Source: SLLW01 sp964388615 (GTDB lineage: Bacteria; Bacteroidota; Rhodothermia; Balneolales; Natronogracilivirgulaceae). Taken from it: a stretch of 33,195 bases of DNA. Shown piece by piece: positions 1 through 8,212 of the stretch. The notes below the pieces were generated by a model that saw only the letters and a program-made list of their open reading frames with translations, ran no database searches and was not told where the DNA came from. The stretch's first letter is position 1. Each line of letters begins with the position of its first letter. A program made the translations under genes and the position numbers. The DNA lies in assembly GCA_964388615.1 (NCBI GenBank), contig CAYMBG010000017.1:1-33195 (forward strand). The letters run 5' to 3'.

Positions 1-1
1 G

Positions 2-3000
2 GTATCGGCTCAACTTTTTGAGGATTTTGAATCGGGCTCCAAAGGGGCTTATTCCGCCGGCACTGTGGAGCTGGAGAGCGGACCCTGGTTGCTGGACGAA
101 GCGCTTCTTGGAAATCAGAGCGGCGACAAACGGATTGGCAGCCAGTCTGTGCGTATGCAAGGAGAACATATCTCCATGGAATTTGACACAAACGGGGCCG
201 GTGAAGTGCGGTTTTATCACGCCAACGCCGGGTTTTCCGGAGATACAGGGGGGCGATTGCAGCTTCAGTATTCCCAAGACGGTGGTGGGAGCTGGATTGA
301 TGCCGGGCAGGAACTTGTCTGTCCGGATGGTGACCTGGAGCAGGCTTCCATTGATATTGGTCAGAGCGGCAGCATTCGGTTCCGCATACTCCATACCGCC
401 GGCGGGCGAATCAGAATCGACCACTTCCAGGTGACCGAGTTCATCGAGGAGACAGATGATGCCAGGCTTCATGTGGAGTTTGACGGAGAAGCCACCGAAG
501 CGGGAACGGAAATCGATTTTGGACATGTCCTCAAAGACAGAAGCGCAGAACTACCTCTGCGCATGAGCAATACGGGTCAGGATACGCTGGCAATAACCGG
601 TTTAAGTGTCACCGGAAACGTTTTTGGAGCAGAAGGCACGGTTCCAGAGCAGCTTGAACCCGGAGCATCATCTGACTTGATACTAACATTCCGCCCCGAA
701 AGTGACGTATCCTATACCGGCACACTGCAGATTGAAAGCAATGACCCGGAGCTGCCGGTTTTTGAAGCCAGCCTAACCGGATTCGGCCTGGATCCGGACG
801 CCCCCATGGATATTGCGGATGCACGTGAATTACCCATGGGAACCCTTGTAACGGTCAGTGGATGGGTAACGGTCAGCAGCCAGTTCTCCGGACCGGTCTA
901 TTTTGAAGATGAAACCGGCGGCATTGCCTGGTATAATGGTGAAAAGATGCCGGATGAATGGGCACTTGACCTACAGATCGGGGATTCTGTTGTTGTAACA
1001 GGTCACATTGGCGAGTTTCATGAAATGGTACAGCTCGTGGATGATGAGTCCCATGTGGTCTTTCCAGAGCCTGCCGGCATGGTTGAACCAGATGTAATCA
1101 CGCTGGAACAACTCAATACCGGTGATTACGAAGGCCGGCTGGTCCGTATTGAAGATCTCTACTTTGAAGAGTCCGGTTTATTTTCAGCAGGAGAAAACTA
1201 TGACGTATCGGATGCTACAGATAATGGACAGGTCAGAGCTGATAGTTTCACAGATATCGGAGGCCGCTCAATCCCCAACGGACCTGTTCACATTACAGGT
1301 ATTGCAAGCCGTTTTTTACAAACCCGTCAATTAATTCCTCGTTACTATGATGATATAGAGGAAGCTACTGATGGTCCGGTCATCGCCACATCCGCACCCT
1401 TTGAGACTTCCGCCAGTGACAATACCATCACATTTGAGTGGAATACAGAACAAGAAGCTCACTCTGAAATCAGATACGGAACCACCCGGGATCTGGAACA
1501 AGGAGCTGTCGTAAGTGAATCACGGACAAACGCCCACCATCTTACCATAGAAGATCTTGATCCCGCCTCGGTATACTACATACAGATACGCTCAGCCGCC
1601 GATGCCGATACCAGTTTCAGCAACATCCAGTTAACCTCCACCGCTTCCCCCGCCGAAGCCACCGGTGAAATTCACACGTACTTCAACAAAAGTGTCAACC
1701 ATACTCTGGCGTCCGATCGTGAGGCAAATGCGGATGTAAACTTCCGGGACAAGCTGATTGAACGCATAACAGATGCCGAACATACCGCGGAGCTGGCATT
1801 TTACAATATCAGCGGCGAGGTCGGTGGTGAAGTAGCGGATGCCATCATAGATGCTCAGCAGCGCGGCGTGGCGGTAAGGGTGATCGCATCCGGACACACC
1901 GGTACTACCAACGCCGTTATCAGCCGTCTGCAAGACTCCGGCATACATGCTGTTCAAAGTCCGGGAGAAGAGCAGCAGCATAACAAGTTTGCGGTATTTG
2001 ATGCTAATCATACCGACGCGTCCCGAACCTGGGTGGTGACCAGCTCCTGGAACGCCACCGACTCCGGAACCTACAGTCAGTATCAAAACATGTTGAACAT
2101 ACAGGATGTGGCGTTGGCAAGAGCTTATTTACTGGAGTTTAACCAAATGTGGGGTTCCGACTCCGGCCGTTTCAACAGGCAGCAAGCCCGGTTCAGCGAA
2201 GAGAAGAAAGTGGTAAACCCCTCCGTTTTCTTCCTCGGGGAAGATCAGACACAGGTGAGGCTCTATTTTAGTCCGCAGGGCAATACGGAGTCCGAAATCA
2301 ACCGTATGCTTGCCACAGCCGAGTCCAATATCGATCTCTCTCTGAATCTCATCACACGCAGGCCGCTATCCAACACCATGCGTGACAGGCATAATAGCGG
2401 AGTCAAAGTGCGGGGTGCCATCGGACAGATTACCGGAGAAGGCAGTGAGTGGGAATATCTGAGTAGCTGGGCGGATGTCCATGAATTTTCTCACAGCCAG
2501 CACGGACTGCTCCATCACAAATATGCGATCATTGACGCCGAGACCGGCTCTGAAAATGCCAAAGTTATTACCGGCTCCCATAACTGGTCCAGAAACGCAA
2601 ATACCCGCAATGATGAAAACACTCTGATCATCTTCGACCCTGGTATAGCCAACGAATACCTGCAGGAGTTCGCCATGCGCTATAAACAGGCCGGCGGAGA
2701 AGATTCCTTCCGAATCCCTACCGATACGCAGCTCAGTGGTGAGGTTCCGGAACAGTTTGAAGTTTACCAGAATTATCCCAACCCGTTTAATCCAAGTACC
2801 ACCATATCTTTTCAACTTCCCGCCGATGATGCGGTATCCCTACGCGTGTATGATTCGCTGGGTCGACGGGTTGCAACCCTGCTGTCGAATGAGTTTATGC
2901 CGGCCGGGCGTCATCAGGTAACACTGAACGCTTCTTCCCTTGCAAGTGGCATGTATATCTACCGTGTGATGCTTCAGGACGGACAATCTGTTACCCGAAA

Positions 3001-3019
3001 AATGACCCTTATCAAATAG
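2..3019 (+). CDS. Secreted phospholipase D-like phosphodiesterase with T9SS sorting domain (5' partial)
   Basis: The reading frame is open from the window edge, so the true start and most of the signal peptide lie upstream. The first codons read VSAQLFEDFE, which looks like a signal-peptidase cleavage region. Domains in order: an N-terminal beta-rich region; an ASPM/SPD-2/Hydin-like Ig domain (about 455-800); an OB-fold-like region (about 800-1365); a fibronectin type III domain (about 1370-1650); a PLD-fold catalytic region (about 1665-2690) with two HxKxxxxD motifs, HNKFAVFD at 1979 and HHKYAIID at 2513; and a type IX secretion sorting domain (from about 2760, with NYPNPFNPST). Two HKD motifs in one chain suggest a complete active site. 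The family hydrolyses phosphodiesters in lipids or nucleic acids; the OB-like region and the nuclease-like neighbour downstream favour DNA or RNA, which is inference. It should be exported and anchored to, or released from, the cell surface. Confidence 0.85.
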   Translation, partial: VSAQLFEDFESGSKGAYSAGTVELESGPWLLDEALLGNQSGDKRIGSQSVRMQGEHISMEFDTNGAGEVRFYHANAGFSGDTGGRLQLQYSQDGGGSWIDAGQELVCPDGDLEQASIDIGQSGSIRFRILHTAGGRIRIDHFQVTEFIEETDDARLHVEFDGEATEAGTEIDFGHVLKDRSAELPLRMSNTGQDTLAITGLSVTGNVFGAEGTVPEQLEPGASSDLILTFRPESDVSYTGTLQIESNDPELPVFEASLTGFGLDPDAPMDIADARELPMGTLVTVSGWVTVSSQFSGPVYFEDETGGIAWYNGEKMPDEWALDLQIGDSVVVTGHIGEFHEMVQLVDDESHVVFPEPAGMVEPDVITLEQLNTGDYEGRLVRIEDLYFEESGLFSAGENYDVSDATDNGQVRADSFTDIGGRSIPNGPVHITGIASRFLQTRQLIPRYYDDIEEATDGPVIATSAPFETSASDNTITFEWNTEQEAHSEIRYGTTRDLEQGAVVSESRTNAHHLTIEDLDPASVYYIQIRSAADADTSFSNIQLTSTASPAEATGEIHTYFNKSVNHTLASDREANADVNFRDKLIERITDAEHTAELAFYNISGEVGGEVADAIIDAQQRGVAVRVIASGHTGTTNAVISRLQDSGIHAVQSPGEEQQHNKFAVFDANHTDASRTWVVTSSWNATDSGTYSQYQNMLNIQDVALARAYLLEFNQMWGSDSGRFNRQQARFSEEKKVVNPSVFFLGEDQTQVRLYFSPQGNTESEINRMLATAESNIDLSLNLITRRPLSNTMRDRHNSGVKVRGAIGQITGEGSEWEYLSSWADVHEFSHSQHGLLHHKYAIIDAETGSENAKVITGSHNWSRNANTRNDENTLIIFDPGIANEYLQEFAMRYKQAGGEDSFRIPTDTQLSGEVPEQFEVYQNYPNPFNPSTTISFQLPADDAVSLRVYDSLGRRVATLLSNEFMPAGRHQVTLNASSLASGMYIYRVMLQDGQSVTRKMTLIK

Positions 3020-3072
3020 TTTCCATCGTTTATACGGTTCACGAACAGGTAATCACAGACTTGAATACAACA

Positions 3073-4326
3073 ATGAAACAACTTGCCATTATTTCTCTCC
3101 TGCTTCTATGTCACCCGGCATATGCCCTTTCGGATAACGAAGACAGGTCACACATCCCATCCTCGAAAACCTTTGATGTGGTCACCTGGAATATCGAGTG
3201 GTTTGGTGATAAAAGCCGTGGTCCGTCTGATACCGAACTTCAGTTTCAAAATGTAGTGCAGATTATAGACAGTTTGCAGGCTGACCTGATCGGGGTGCAG
3301 GAAATCTACGACGGTGAGCAGTTTGAACGGTTGTTAGACAGTCTTAAAAACTACGATGGTTTTATTACCAATTACGGATGGGGAGGCGATCCAGACGCAC
3401 CGGGTCTGGATGTTGGTTTCATCTACAACAATCAAACCATTCAGGCACGAAGCAACCGCGTCGTCACCGGATACGGTTTCACAAGCTATGATTGGGCATC
3501 CCGCTTTCCGCTCGAATTTGAATTTGTGGTCAAGATCGGTTCCACTTCTGTCAGGATGAACGCTTTGGTGGTACATGCCAAGGCCAGGAGTGACTTTTCG
3601 TCATATGAGCGCCGTGTAGAGGCATCCGGGCAGATTAAAAACAACTACTTTGATGAGCATTTGCTTCAGGTTCCGCTTGTGTATCTGGGAGATTACAACG
3701 ATACCATGAATAACTCCATCGCTGGTGATGACCTCACCTCTCCCTATCAAAATTTTATTGATGACCCTTACTACGAAGTGGTCACTTTGCCACTTGAAGA
3801 AGCAGGCGAAGCGTCATGGCCCGGAATCGGGAGCCGTTATGATGCGAGCATGCTCGACCATATCACCATTAATCGTTTCCTTTCAGAAGAATGGCTGCGT
3901 GACTCCGAACAGGTTTACCAACCGGAATACATTGATCGATACACTCAAACCACCTCCGATCACTACCCGGTCCGTGTCCGGTTTGACATAACAGGTGAAG
4001 CGACCCTTACCAATGCTGTTAATCAGATCCACAATAGCCCGGAGGAAGCATCCCCGGAATCTACCCGGCTGTTGAACAACTACCCGAATCCGTTCAATCC
4101 CTCCACGTTTATTCCTTTCCAGCTCTCTGAACCCGCGCAGGTGAGTATCGTGATCTATAATATCCTGGGCCAAGTCATCGCCCGTCCGATTCAGAACCGT
4201 ACATTTCTTACTGGAGAGCATCGCGTGGAGTTTGATGCCGCCCGGTTTCCTTCCGGTCTTTATATCTACGAAATGAAGATAAATGGCGGCAAACGCTATT
4301 CCCGGTCCATGATGCTTGCAAAGTAA
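3073..4326 (+). CDS. Secreted endonuclease/exonuclease/phosphatase-family protein with T9SS sorting domain
   Basis: I chose the ATG at 3073 because it directly opens a signal peptide (MKQLAIISLLLLCHPAYA); a TTG four codons upstream (3061) is the alternative. The mature part has the hallmarks of the EEP (DNase I-like) fold: TWNIEWFGD near the N terminus, the metal-ligand glutamate in GVQEIYD, a central VVHAKARSD, the GDYND motif, and the C-terminal SDHYPV containing the catalytic Asp-His pair. The last 80 or so residues form a type IX secretion sorting domain with NNYPNPFNPST, ending in a basic RSMMLAK. The protein therefore should be secreted to the surface or medium. Its substrate could be DNA, RNA or a phospho-sugar/lipid. 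It lies 53 bp behind the PLD-like protein on the same strand, so the two probably share a transcript. Confidence 0.88.
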   Translation: MKQLAIISLLLLCHPAYALSDNEDRSHIPSSKTFDVVTWNIEWFGDKSRGPSDTELQFQNVVQIIDSLQADLIGVQEIYDGEQFERLLDSLKNYDGFITNYGWGGDPDAPGLDVGFIYNNQTIQARSNRVVTGYGFTSYDWASRFPLEFEFVVKIGSTSVRMNALVVHAKARSDFSSYERRVEASGQIKNNYFDEHLLQVPLVYLGDYNDTMNNSIAGDDLTSPYQNFIDDPYYEVVTLPLEEAGEASWPGIGSRYDASMLDHITINRFLSEEWLRDSEQVYQPEYIDRYTQTTSDHYPVRVRFDITGEATLTNAVNQIHNSPEEASPESTRLLNNYPNPFNPSTFIPFQLSEPAQVSIVIYNILGQVIARPIQNRTFLTGEHRVEFDAARFPSGLYIYEMKINGGKRYSRSMMLAK

Positions 4327-4346
4327 TTTATCGGAAACGCGTCAAC

Positions 4347-4377
4347 AGGGCCTGTATACAGATCAACCCTTATTTTT
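4347..4377 (+). terminator. Weak candidate terminator after the EEP gene
   Basis: AGGG (4347-4350) can pair with CCCT (4367-4370) around an inner CTG-TATA-CAG hairpin, followed by TATTTTT. It follows the plus-strand gene by 20 bp and overlaps the stop codon of the converging TPR gene. The stem is short and interrupted, so support is modest. Confidence 0.3.
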
Positions 4378-5281
4378 GAGCCAACTGGTCAACTTTTTCC
4401 GCACTTCTTTGCTGGATGAGATCCAGATGTTTTTGGCCGCTTTCCGCGACCATTCGATAGGCTTCCCTTGCCTGGTCATATTTGTTGTTGTACTCCAGGG
4501 ATTTGGCGTAATAGTACCGGAAAATAATGTTATCCGGCCACTGTTCCACCAGAGAAGATACGACTCTGAGGGCATCGTCATACCTCTCTTCCCGTTGGTA
4601 GAGATAAGTCAGAATCATGCGTGCATCGGTACTCGTGTGCGTACTTTTCTGCGAAGCTTCCTCCAGTTTTTCAAAACCGGTAGCCTTATCGCCATTGAGA
4701 CCTGCAAAACTGGTAAGCCATTTTGCCTCACGCGGGATATTCCCCACCATGTAATTGAATACCCCTTGTCCGATCAGAGCATCCGGATGACTACTATCCA
4801 TGCTCATCAATTTGCGTGTAAAAGAAAAACCGTTGGCGCCGCTCTGTAATGCTGTACGGTATTGTTTCTCGGAAGCAGCAACCAGTCCCCTGTATCCATA
4901 TAATCCACCCATCATCAGCACTACCGTAGTGTCATTGGGATGCTGGTCCAGGTACTCATTCCCGATCCTTACCGCCTTTTGTGACTTCTCCAGAAAGCGT
5001 TGGGCGACCTCAGGCTCCTCCCCTGCAAAAAAATACTTCCAGAAAGGAAGCATCGCTTCAAAAAAGTAGGGGCGCAGATCGTTCGGGTCACTACTTGTCA
5101 GCTCATCCAGAATTGCTTCAGCATCCTCCCAGTGTGATTGATAAAAAGCATGTATGGCTGATTCCAGACGGTACTCTATATCGCTGTAGTTCTCGTGCTT
5201 TTCAGCTTTAGTGTTCATAGCTGTTAGTTCAGCCGAGGCTGTGATGATAATAAATGTTATTAGCAGCGTTCGTTTAAGCAT
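4370..5281 (-). CDS. Exported TPR-repeat protein
   Basis: Start taken as the ATG at 5281, which opens a signal peptide (MLKRTLLITFIIITASAELTA); an in-frame ATG six codons upstream (5299) would put extra residues before the basic MLKR. The mature protein of about 280 residues is helical, with tetratricopeptide-like units. The clearest are near the N terminus (an AFYQSHWEDAEAILDEL unit followed by DPNDLRPYFFEAM) and near the C terminus (YLYQREERYDDALRVVSSL, then YYYAKSLEYNNKYDQAREAY). No catalytic domain is visible. Such proteins are usually periplasmic or outer-membrane-associated scaffolds; the partner is unknown. It lies 50 bp downstream of the symporter gene on the same strand and may be co-transcribed with it. 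Confidence 0.8.
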   Translation of the reverse strand: MLKRTLLITFIIITASAELTAMNTKAEKHENYSDIEYRLESAIHAFYQSHWEDAEAILDELTSSDPNDLRPYFFEAMLPFWKYFFAGEEPEVAQRFLEKSQKAVRIGNEYLDQHPNDTTVVLMMGGLYGYRGLVAASEKQYRTALQSGANGFSFTRKLMSMDSSHPDALIGQGVFNYMVGNIPREAKWLTSFAGLNGDKATGFEKLEEASQKSTHTSTDARMILTYLYQREERYDDALRVVSSLVEQWPDNIIFRYYYAKSLEYNNKYDQAREAYRMVAESGQKHLDLIQQRSAEKVDQLAQK

Positions 5282-5331
5282 ATGTATCAACAGAAACAAA
5301 ACATAATCACAAACGTTCAGATAAAAGAAAA

Positions 5332-6633
5332 TTAGTCATCAAAAGACCCTTCTCCCAAACGCCCTTCGGTGCTGGCCACCGCCACCGCCACCGCAGCATC
5401 CCCGGTTATATTTACTGCAGTCCGGCACATGTCAAGAATTCGGTCAACGCCCAATATTAGGGCAATTCCTTCGACAGGTACCTCAACGGCTTGCAGCACG
5501 ATAACCAGCATGATAATGCCGGCGCCCGGAACTCCCGCCGTCCCTATAGACGCAAGTGTTGCCGTGATAACAATAATCAACTGCTGTGAAAGCGAGAGGT
5601 CAATACCGACAGCTTGTGCGATAAAAACAGCGGCCACAGCCTGATAAAGACTGGTACCATCCATATTAATCGTTGCTCCGACAGGCAGTACAAAACTGGC
5701 CACTTCTTCATGCACCCCGAGTTTTTTTTCGACACGTTCCATGGTTAGAGGCAGTGTCGCAAGGCTGGAACTGGTACTGAAACCCAGAAGCTGGGCCGGC
5801 CGGATCCCCTTCAAGAAATTTTTCATACTCATATTGCTGAACATCTTGAACAGGGAGGTATAAATAATCGCCACTTGTAATAGCAATCCAAGTATAACGA
5901 CCAGGCCGTACATTAGTAAGGCTTGCAACAGTTCAATGGTCCGGGTCAGATCTTCCCCACCAAGTTCCACAATAACCGAGGCGATCAAGGCAAACACTCC
6001 ATAAGGAGCTATTTTCATGATCATCTCCACAATTTTTATCACAACCTCATTAAGTGCGTCAAAAAAATCGACCAGCACACGTGACTTATCCTCGGGAATT
6101 TTCATCAAGCCTATCCCGATAATGAGAGCTACAAATACTATTTGCAGCATATTGGCATTATCGGAAGCAGCCGCAAAAAAGTTGGAAGGAACAATATCAA
6201 CAATAAACTGCAGCGGACTCCGCTCAAGTAATTCGGTTGCCGCTTCCTCCTGTCCCTCGATGTTTTCCTGATAGCTGGTAAACAGGCCGTCCCGCGTGTC
6301 TTCCGGTAAAACTTTTCCCGGTTCGAATATATTGACCACTGTCAGACCTATAGTGATGGCAAAAACGGTAGTGACCATATAGATACCGATGGTCTTACCT
6401 CCCATTCGGGAAAGCTTTGTAAGGTCGTTCAAATTCGTAATGCCCACTATCAATGAGGCAATGACCAGAGGTACGGCCACCAGTTGAAGCATCCGAATAA
6501 ATATCGTGCCGACCGGCTCAATAAAATTCAAGGTGAAATCCTGAAGGCCGGTCAGTATGGCAACAATACCAAAGACAAGCCCGGCTATCAAGCCTATCAA
6601 AATTTGCCAATGGAGCGTTTTGTACCAGGGCAT
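5332..6633 (-). CDS. Dicarboxylate/amino acid:cation symporter (glutamate/aspartate transporter family)
   Basis: A 433-residue polytopic inner-membrane protein of the DAACS (GltP/GltPh/DctA) family. The HP1 hairpin motif STSSSLATLPLTM, the NMDGT sodium-site motif and the HP2 motif GTAGVPGAGIIML are all present. In TM8 the run ILDMCRTAVNITGD keeps the Asp, Arg, Asn and Asp that in GltPh bind sodium and the acidic side chain; that arginine favours glutamate/aspartate over neutral amino acids. It should import acidic amino acids using a sodium or proton gradient. The exact substrate and ion are inferred from these residues. The start ATG at 6633 gives a normal short cytoplasmic N terminus. The 112 bp upstream, towards the DUF92 gene, hold no other gene. 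Confidence 0.93.
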   Translation of the reverse strand: MPWYKTLHWQILIGLIAGLVFGIVAILTGLQDFTLNFIEPVGTIFIRMLQLVAVPLVIASLIVGITNLNDLTKLSRMGGKTIGIYMVTTVFAITIGLTVVNIFEPGKVLPEDTRDGLFTSYQENIEGQEEAATELLERSPLQFIVDIVPSNFFAAASDNANMLQIVFVALIIGIGLMKIPEDKSRVLVDFFDALNEVVIKIVEMIMKIAPYGVFALIASVIVELGGEDLTRTIELLQALLMYGLVVILGLLLQVAIIYTSLFKMFSNMSMKNFLKGIRPAQLLGFSTSSSLATLPLTMERVEKKLGVHEEVASFVLPVGATINMDGTSLYQAVAAVFIAQAVGIDLSLSQQLIIVITATLASIGTAGVPGAGIIMLVIVLQAVEVPVEGIALILGVDRILDMCRTAVNITGDAAVAVAVASTEGRLGEGSFDD

Positions 6634-6745
6634 AATGAAAACGTTATGGTTTAAAAATCATTCAGGTCATAGACCACATAAACGGCACATTCTACTGTCA
6701 TTTTTATACTTGAATCAGACCGGATTCACTCACATCATAACGGCC

Positions 6746-7585
6746 TCAGTACAACAAAAAAGCGATTAGTGCTGCGATTCCTGTTGCCAGGAAATTAACC
6801 CCGTTGTTATCAGGTATCACCCTTCCGAAAAGCCTGAGAAATGGTAATTTCCGAGCAAGAAGCATGAGGCGGTGGATCCACTTGTGAACCTGGAAAATTG
6901 CACCAAGATAGGAATCCACAACACAACCTGAAAACGCAGATATCAGTATTATGCCGGCAACTCTGAAATCCGGTGTCCATTGGCTCACTAAAAACAAAAG
7001 CGCCATCAGGATAGCGGCTATCAATCCGGATAATGTTCCTTTCCATGTGACTGCGCCATCGGTGCCGGATTCCACTTCCCTAAAGGTGGTAACAAGACGA
7101 GCATGATCAGAAAGGCGTTCTCCGGTCACAGATGCCCAGGTATCTGATGATGCAGCAGCAATTGCAGCAGCCGCTGTTACCTGGAATATCGGCTCATTCA
7201 ACACCGTGTACAAGATCAGGAAAAGTACAAACCAGAACGCATTGGCCCAAACCTGACCTCCTTTTCGTCGTTCATTATTCCAGGGTACTGCTGCCTTGCC
7301 ATATTTGTATTGCAGCCATTTGGACAACCCATAACTGCTGAAAAAAAAGAAGAGTAACAGCACGGCACCCGTCACACCCCCCAGACCCAAAGCAACTGTA
7401 CCAACTATCAATGCAGCGGCGGCACCATCGATCGAGAGGCTGTTGTTAAGCAGTGTGACCGTTACAGCTATCAAACTCAGACCAAGAGCAACCAATATCC
7501 AGATGCGCTGCGTCGGATCGGCAACCAGAATAAAAAGCGCTATAAGCACACAGCCCGTTAAATAATTGAGAAGACGATCAGTCAC
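6746..7585 (-). CDS. DUF92 family integral membrane protein
   Basis: A 279-residue protein with about seven hydrophobic segments and the conserved DUF92 (TMEM19/VTE6-type) signatures: RKGGQVWANA, ASSDTWASVTGE, GTDGAVTWKGTLSG, SGCVVDSYLGA and a C-terminal NNGVNFLATG. The plant homologue VTE6 is a phytyl-phosphate kinase, and the family is related to CTP-dependent polyprenol/dolichol kinases, so a lipid-alcohol phosphate kinase role is possible; the bacterial substrate is not established. The start is a GTG at 7585, only 2 bp after the stop of the upstream small membrane protein gene, so the two are almost certainly translated from one mRNA. Confidence 0.85.
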   Translation of the reverse strand: MTDRLLNYLTGCVLIALFILVADPTQRIWILVALGLSLIAVTVTLLNNSLSIDGAAAALIVGTVALGLGGVTGAVLLLFFFFSSYGLSKWLQYKYGKAAVPWNNERRKGGQVWANAFWFVLFLILYTVLNEPIFQVTAAAAIAAASSDTWASVTGERLSDHARLVTTFREVESGTDGAVTWKGTLSGLIAAILMALLFLVSQWTPDFRVAGIILISAFSGCVVDSYLGAIFQVHKWIHRLMLLARKLPFLRLFGRVIPDNNGVNFLATGIAALIAFLLY

Positions 7586-7587
7586 GT

Positions 7588-7893
7588 CTATTCGGTACCC
7601 GAAGTTGAGCCTGAGTTTTGTTGTTTTTCCGCATTTTCCTGCTCAATTAGTTGCGGATCCGTGCGAAAAATAGCCGTGGCAACAACAGCAAATCCACCAA
7701 GCACCAATAAGGGAGCTATGTAAAGAGATACGAACCCAAACTGCCGGCTTTCAATATACATGCTTCCAAAGCCGACAATAATACTGAGAATACCATAGAA
7801 AAGCAGTTTATAGTTGTAGCTTGTCAGCAACATCGGTTTGAACGACTCCTTTTTGCGGCGTCGGGACCGTTTTTGTCGTTTATTTTTATTCAT
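7588..7893 (-). CDS. Small two-helix membrane protein, DUF3098-like
   Basis: A 101-residue protein. The first 20 residues are extremely basic (KNKRQKRSRRRKK), followed by two hydrophobic helices separated by a short loop (LLFYGILSIIVGFGSMYI and LYIAPLLVLGGFAVVATAI), and then a polar tail rich in Q, N, E and S. The NYKLLFYGI start of the first helix and the APLLVLGGF of the second resemble DUF3098, a family common in Bacteroidota and often encoded beside cell-envelope genes. No function is established. It is the first gene of a likely unit with the DUF92 gene 2 bp downstream. Confidence 0.65.
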   Translation of the reverse strand: MNKNKRQKRSRRRKKESFKPMLLTSYNYKLLFYGILSIIVGFGSMYIESRQFGFVSLYIAPLLVLGGFAVVATAIFRTDPQLIEQENAEKQQNSGSTSGTE

Positions 7894-8212
7894 AGGTTAT
7901 TCCGTTCTTAACGGGTAAATGCATAGATATGTACGATTTCCCAAACTGGTATTTGATGGCTGTCGCGTTTCTTTTCTCAACGGAAAAAGATAGCCTGTAT
8001 TGGTCTGTTTATCAACTTTTTCAATGATTCAAATGGCCGGGCTACTTGATCGGCCCGGAAGACCCGGAATACCTGTCAGCCATATGCGAGCAACATTCGT
8101 GAGAAAATGGTATCATTTGATCTCCAACCAATTGTCCACTTTCCCATGTGGCGCTACCCATGAAAAAGCTGCAGGACTTTGGTGCTTTCATAAGAAATTA
8201 AACAGCTTTAGG
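7894..8212. other. Intergenic region between divergent genes
   Basis: This 319-bp stretch separates the minus-strand DUF3098-like gene from the plus-strand GH26 lipoprotein gene. An open frame continues upstream of the GH26 start (from 8000) but encodes cysteine- and histidine-rich sequence without signal-peptide character, so I treat it as non-coding. Apart from the candidate minus-strand promoter I see no RNA gene, repeat or clear plus-strand promoter. Confidence 0.5.
7985..8016 (-). promoter_or_regulatory. Candidate Bacteroidota-type promoter for the DUF3098-DUF92 unit
   Basis: Reading the minus strand, GTTG (8013-8016) is followed after 20 bp by TATCTTTT (7985-7992). This is one mismatch in each element from the Bacteroidota consensus TTTG and TAnnTTTG, with the expected spacing. 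It sits about 90 bp upstream of the start at 7893. Confidence 0.35.

Noticed and set aside
8000..8212. N-terminal extension of the GH26 gene (open frame from 8000)
   Set aside because: The extension has no signal-peptide or domain character, while the ATG at 8213 directly starts a clean lipoprotein signal peptide with an LSAC lipobox.
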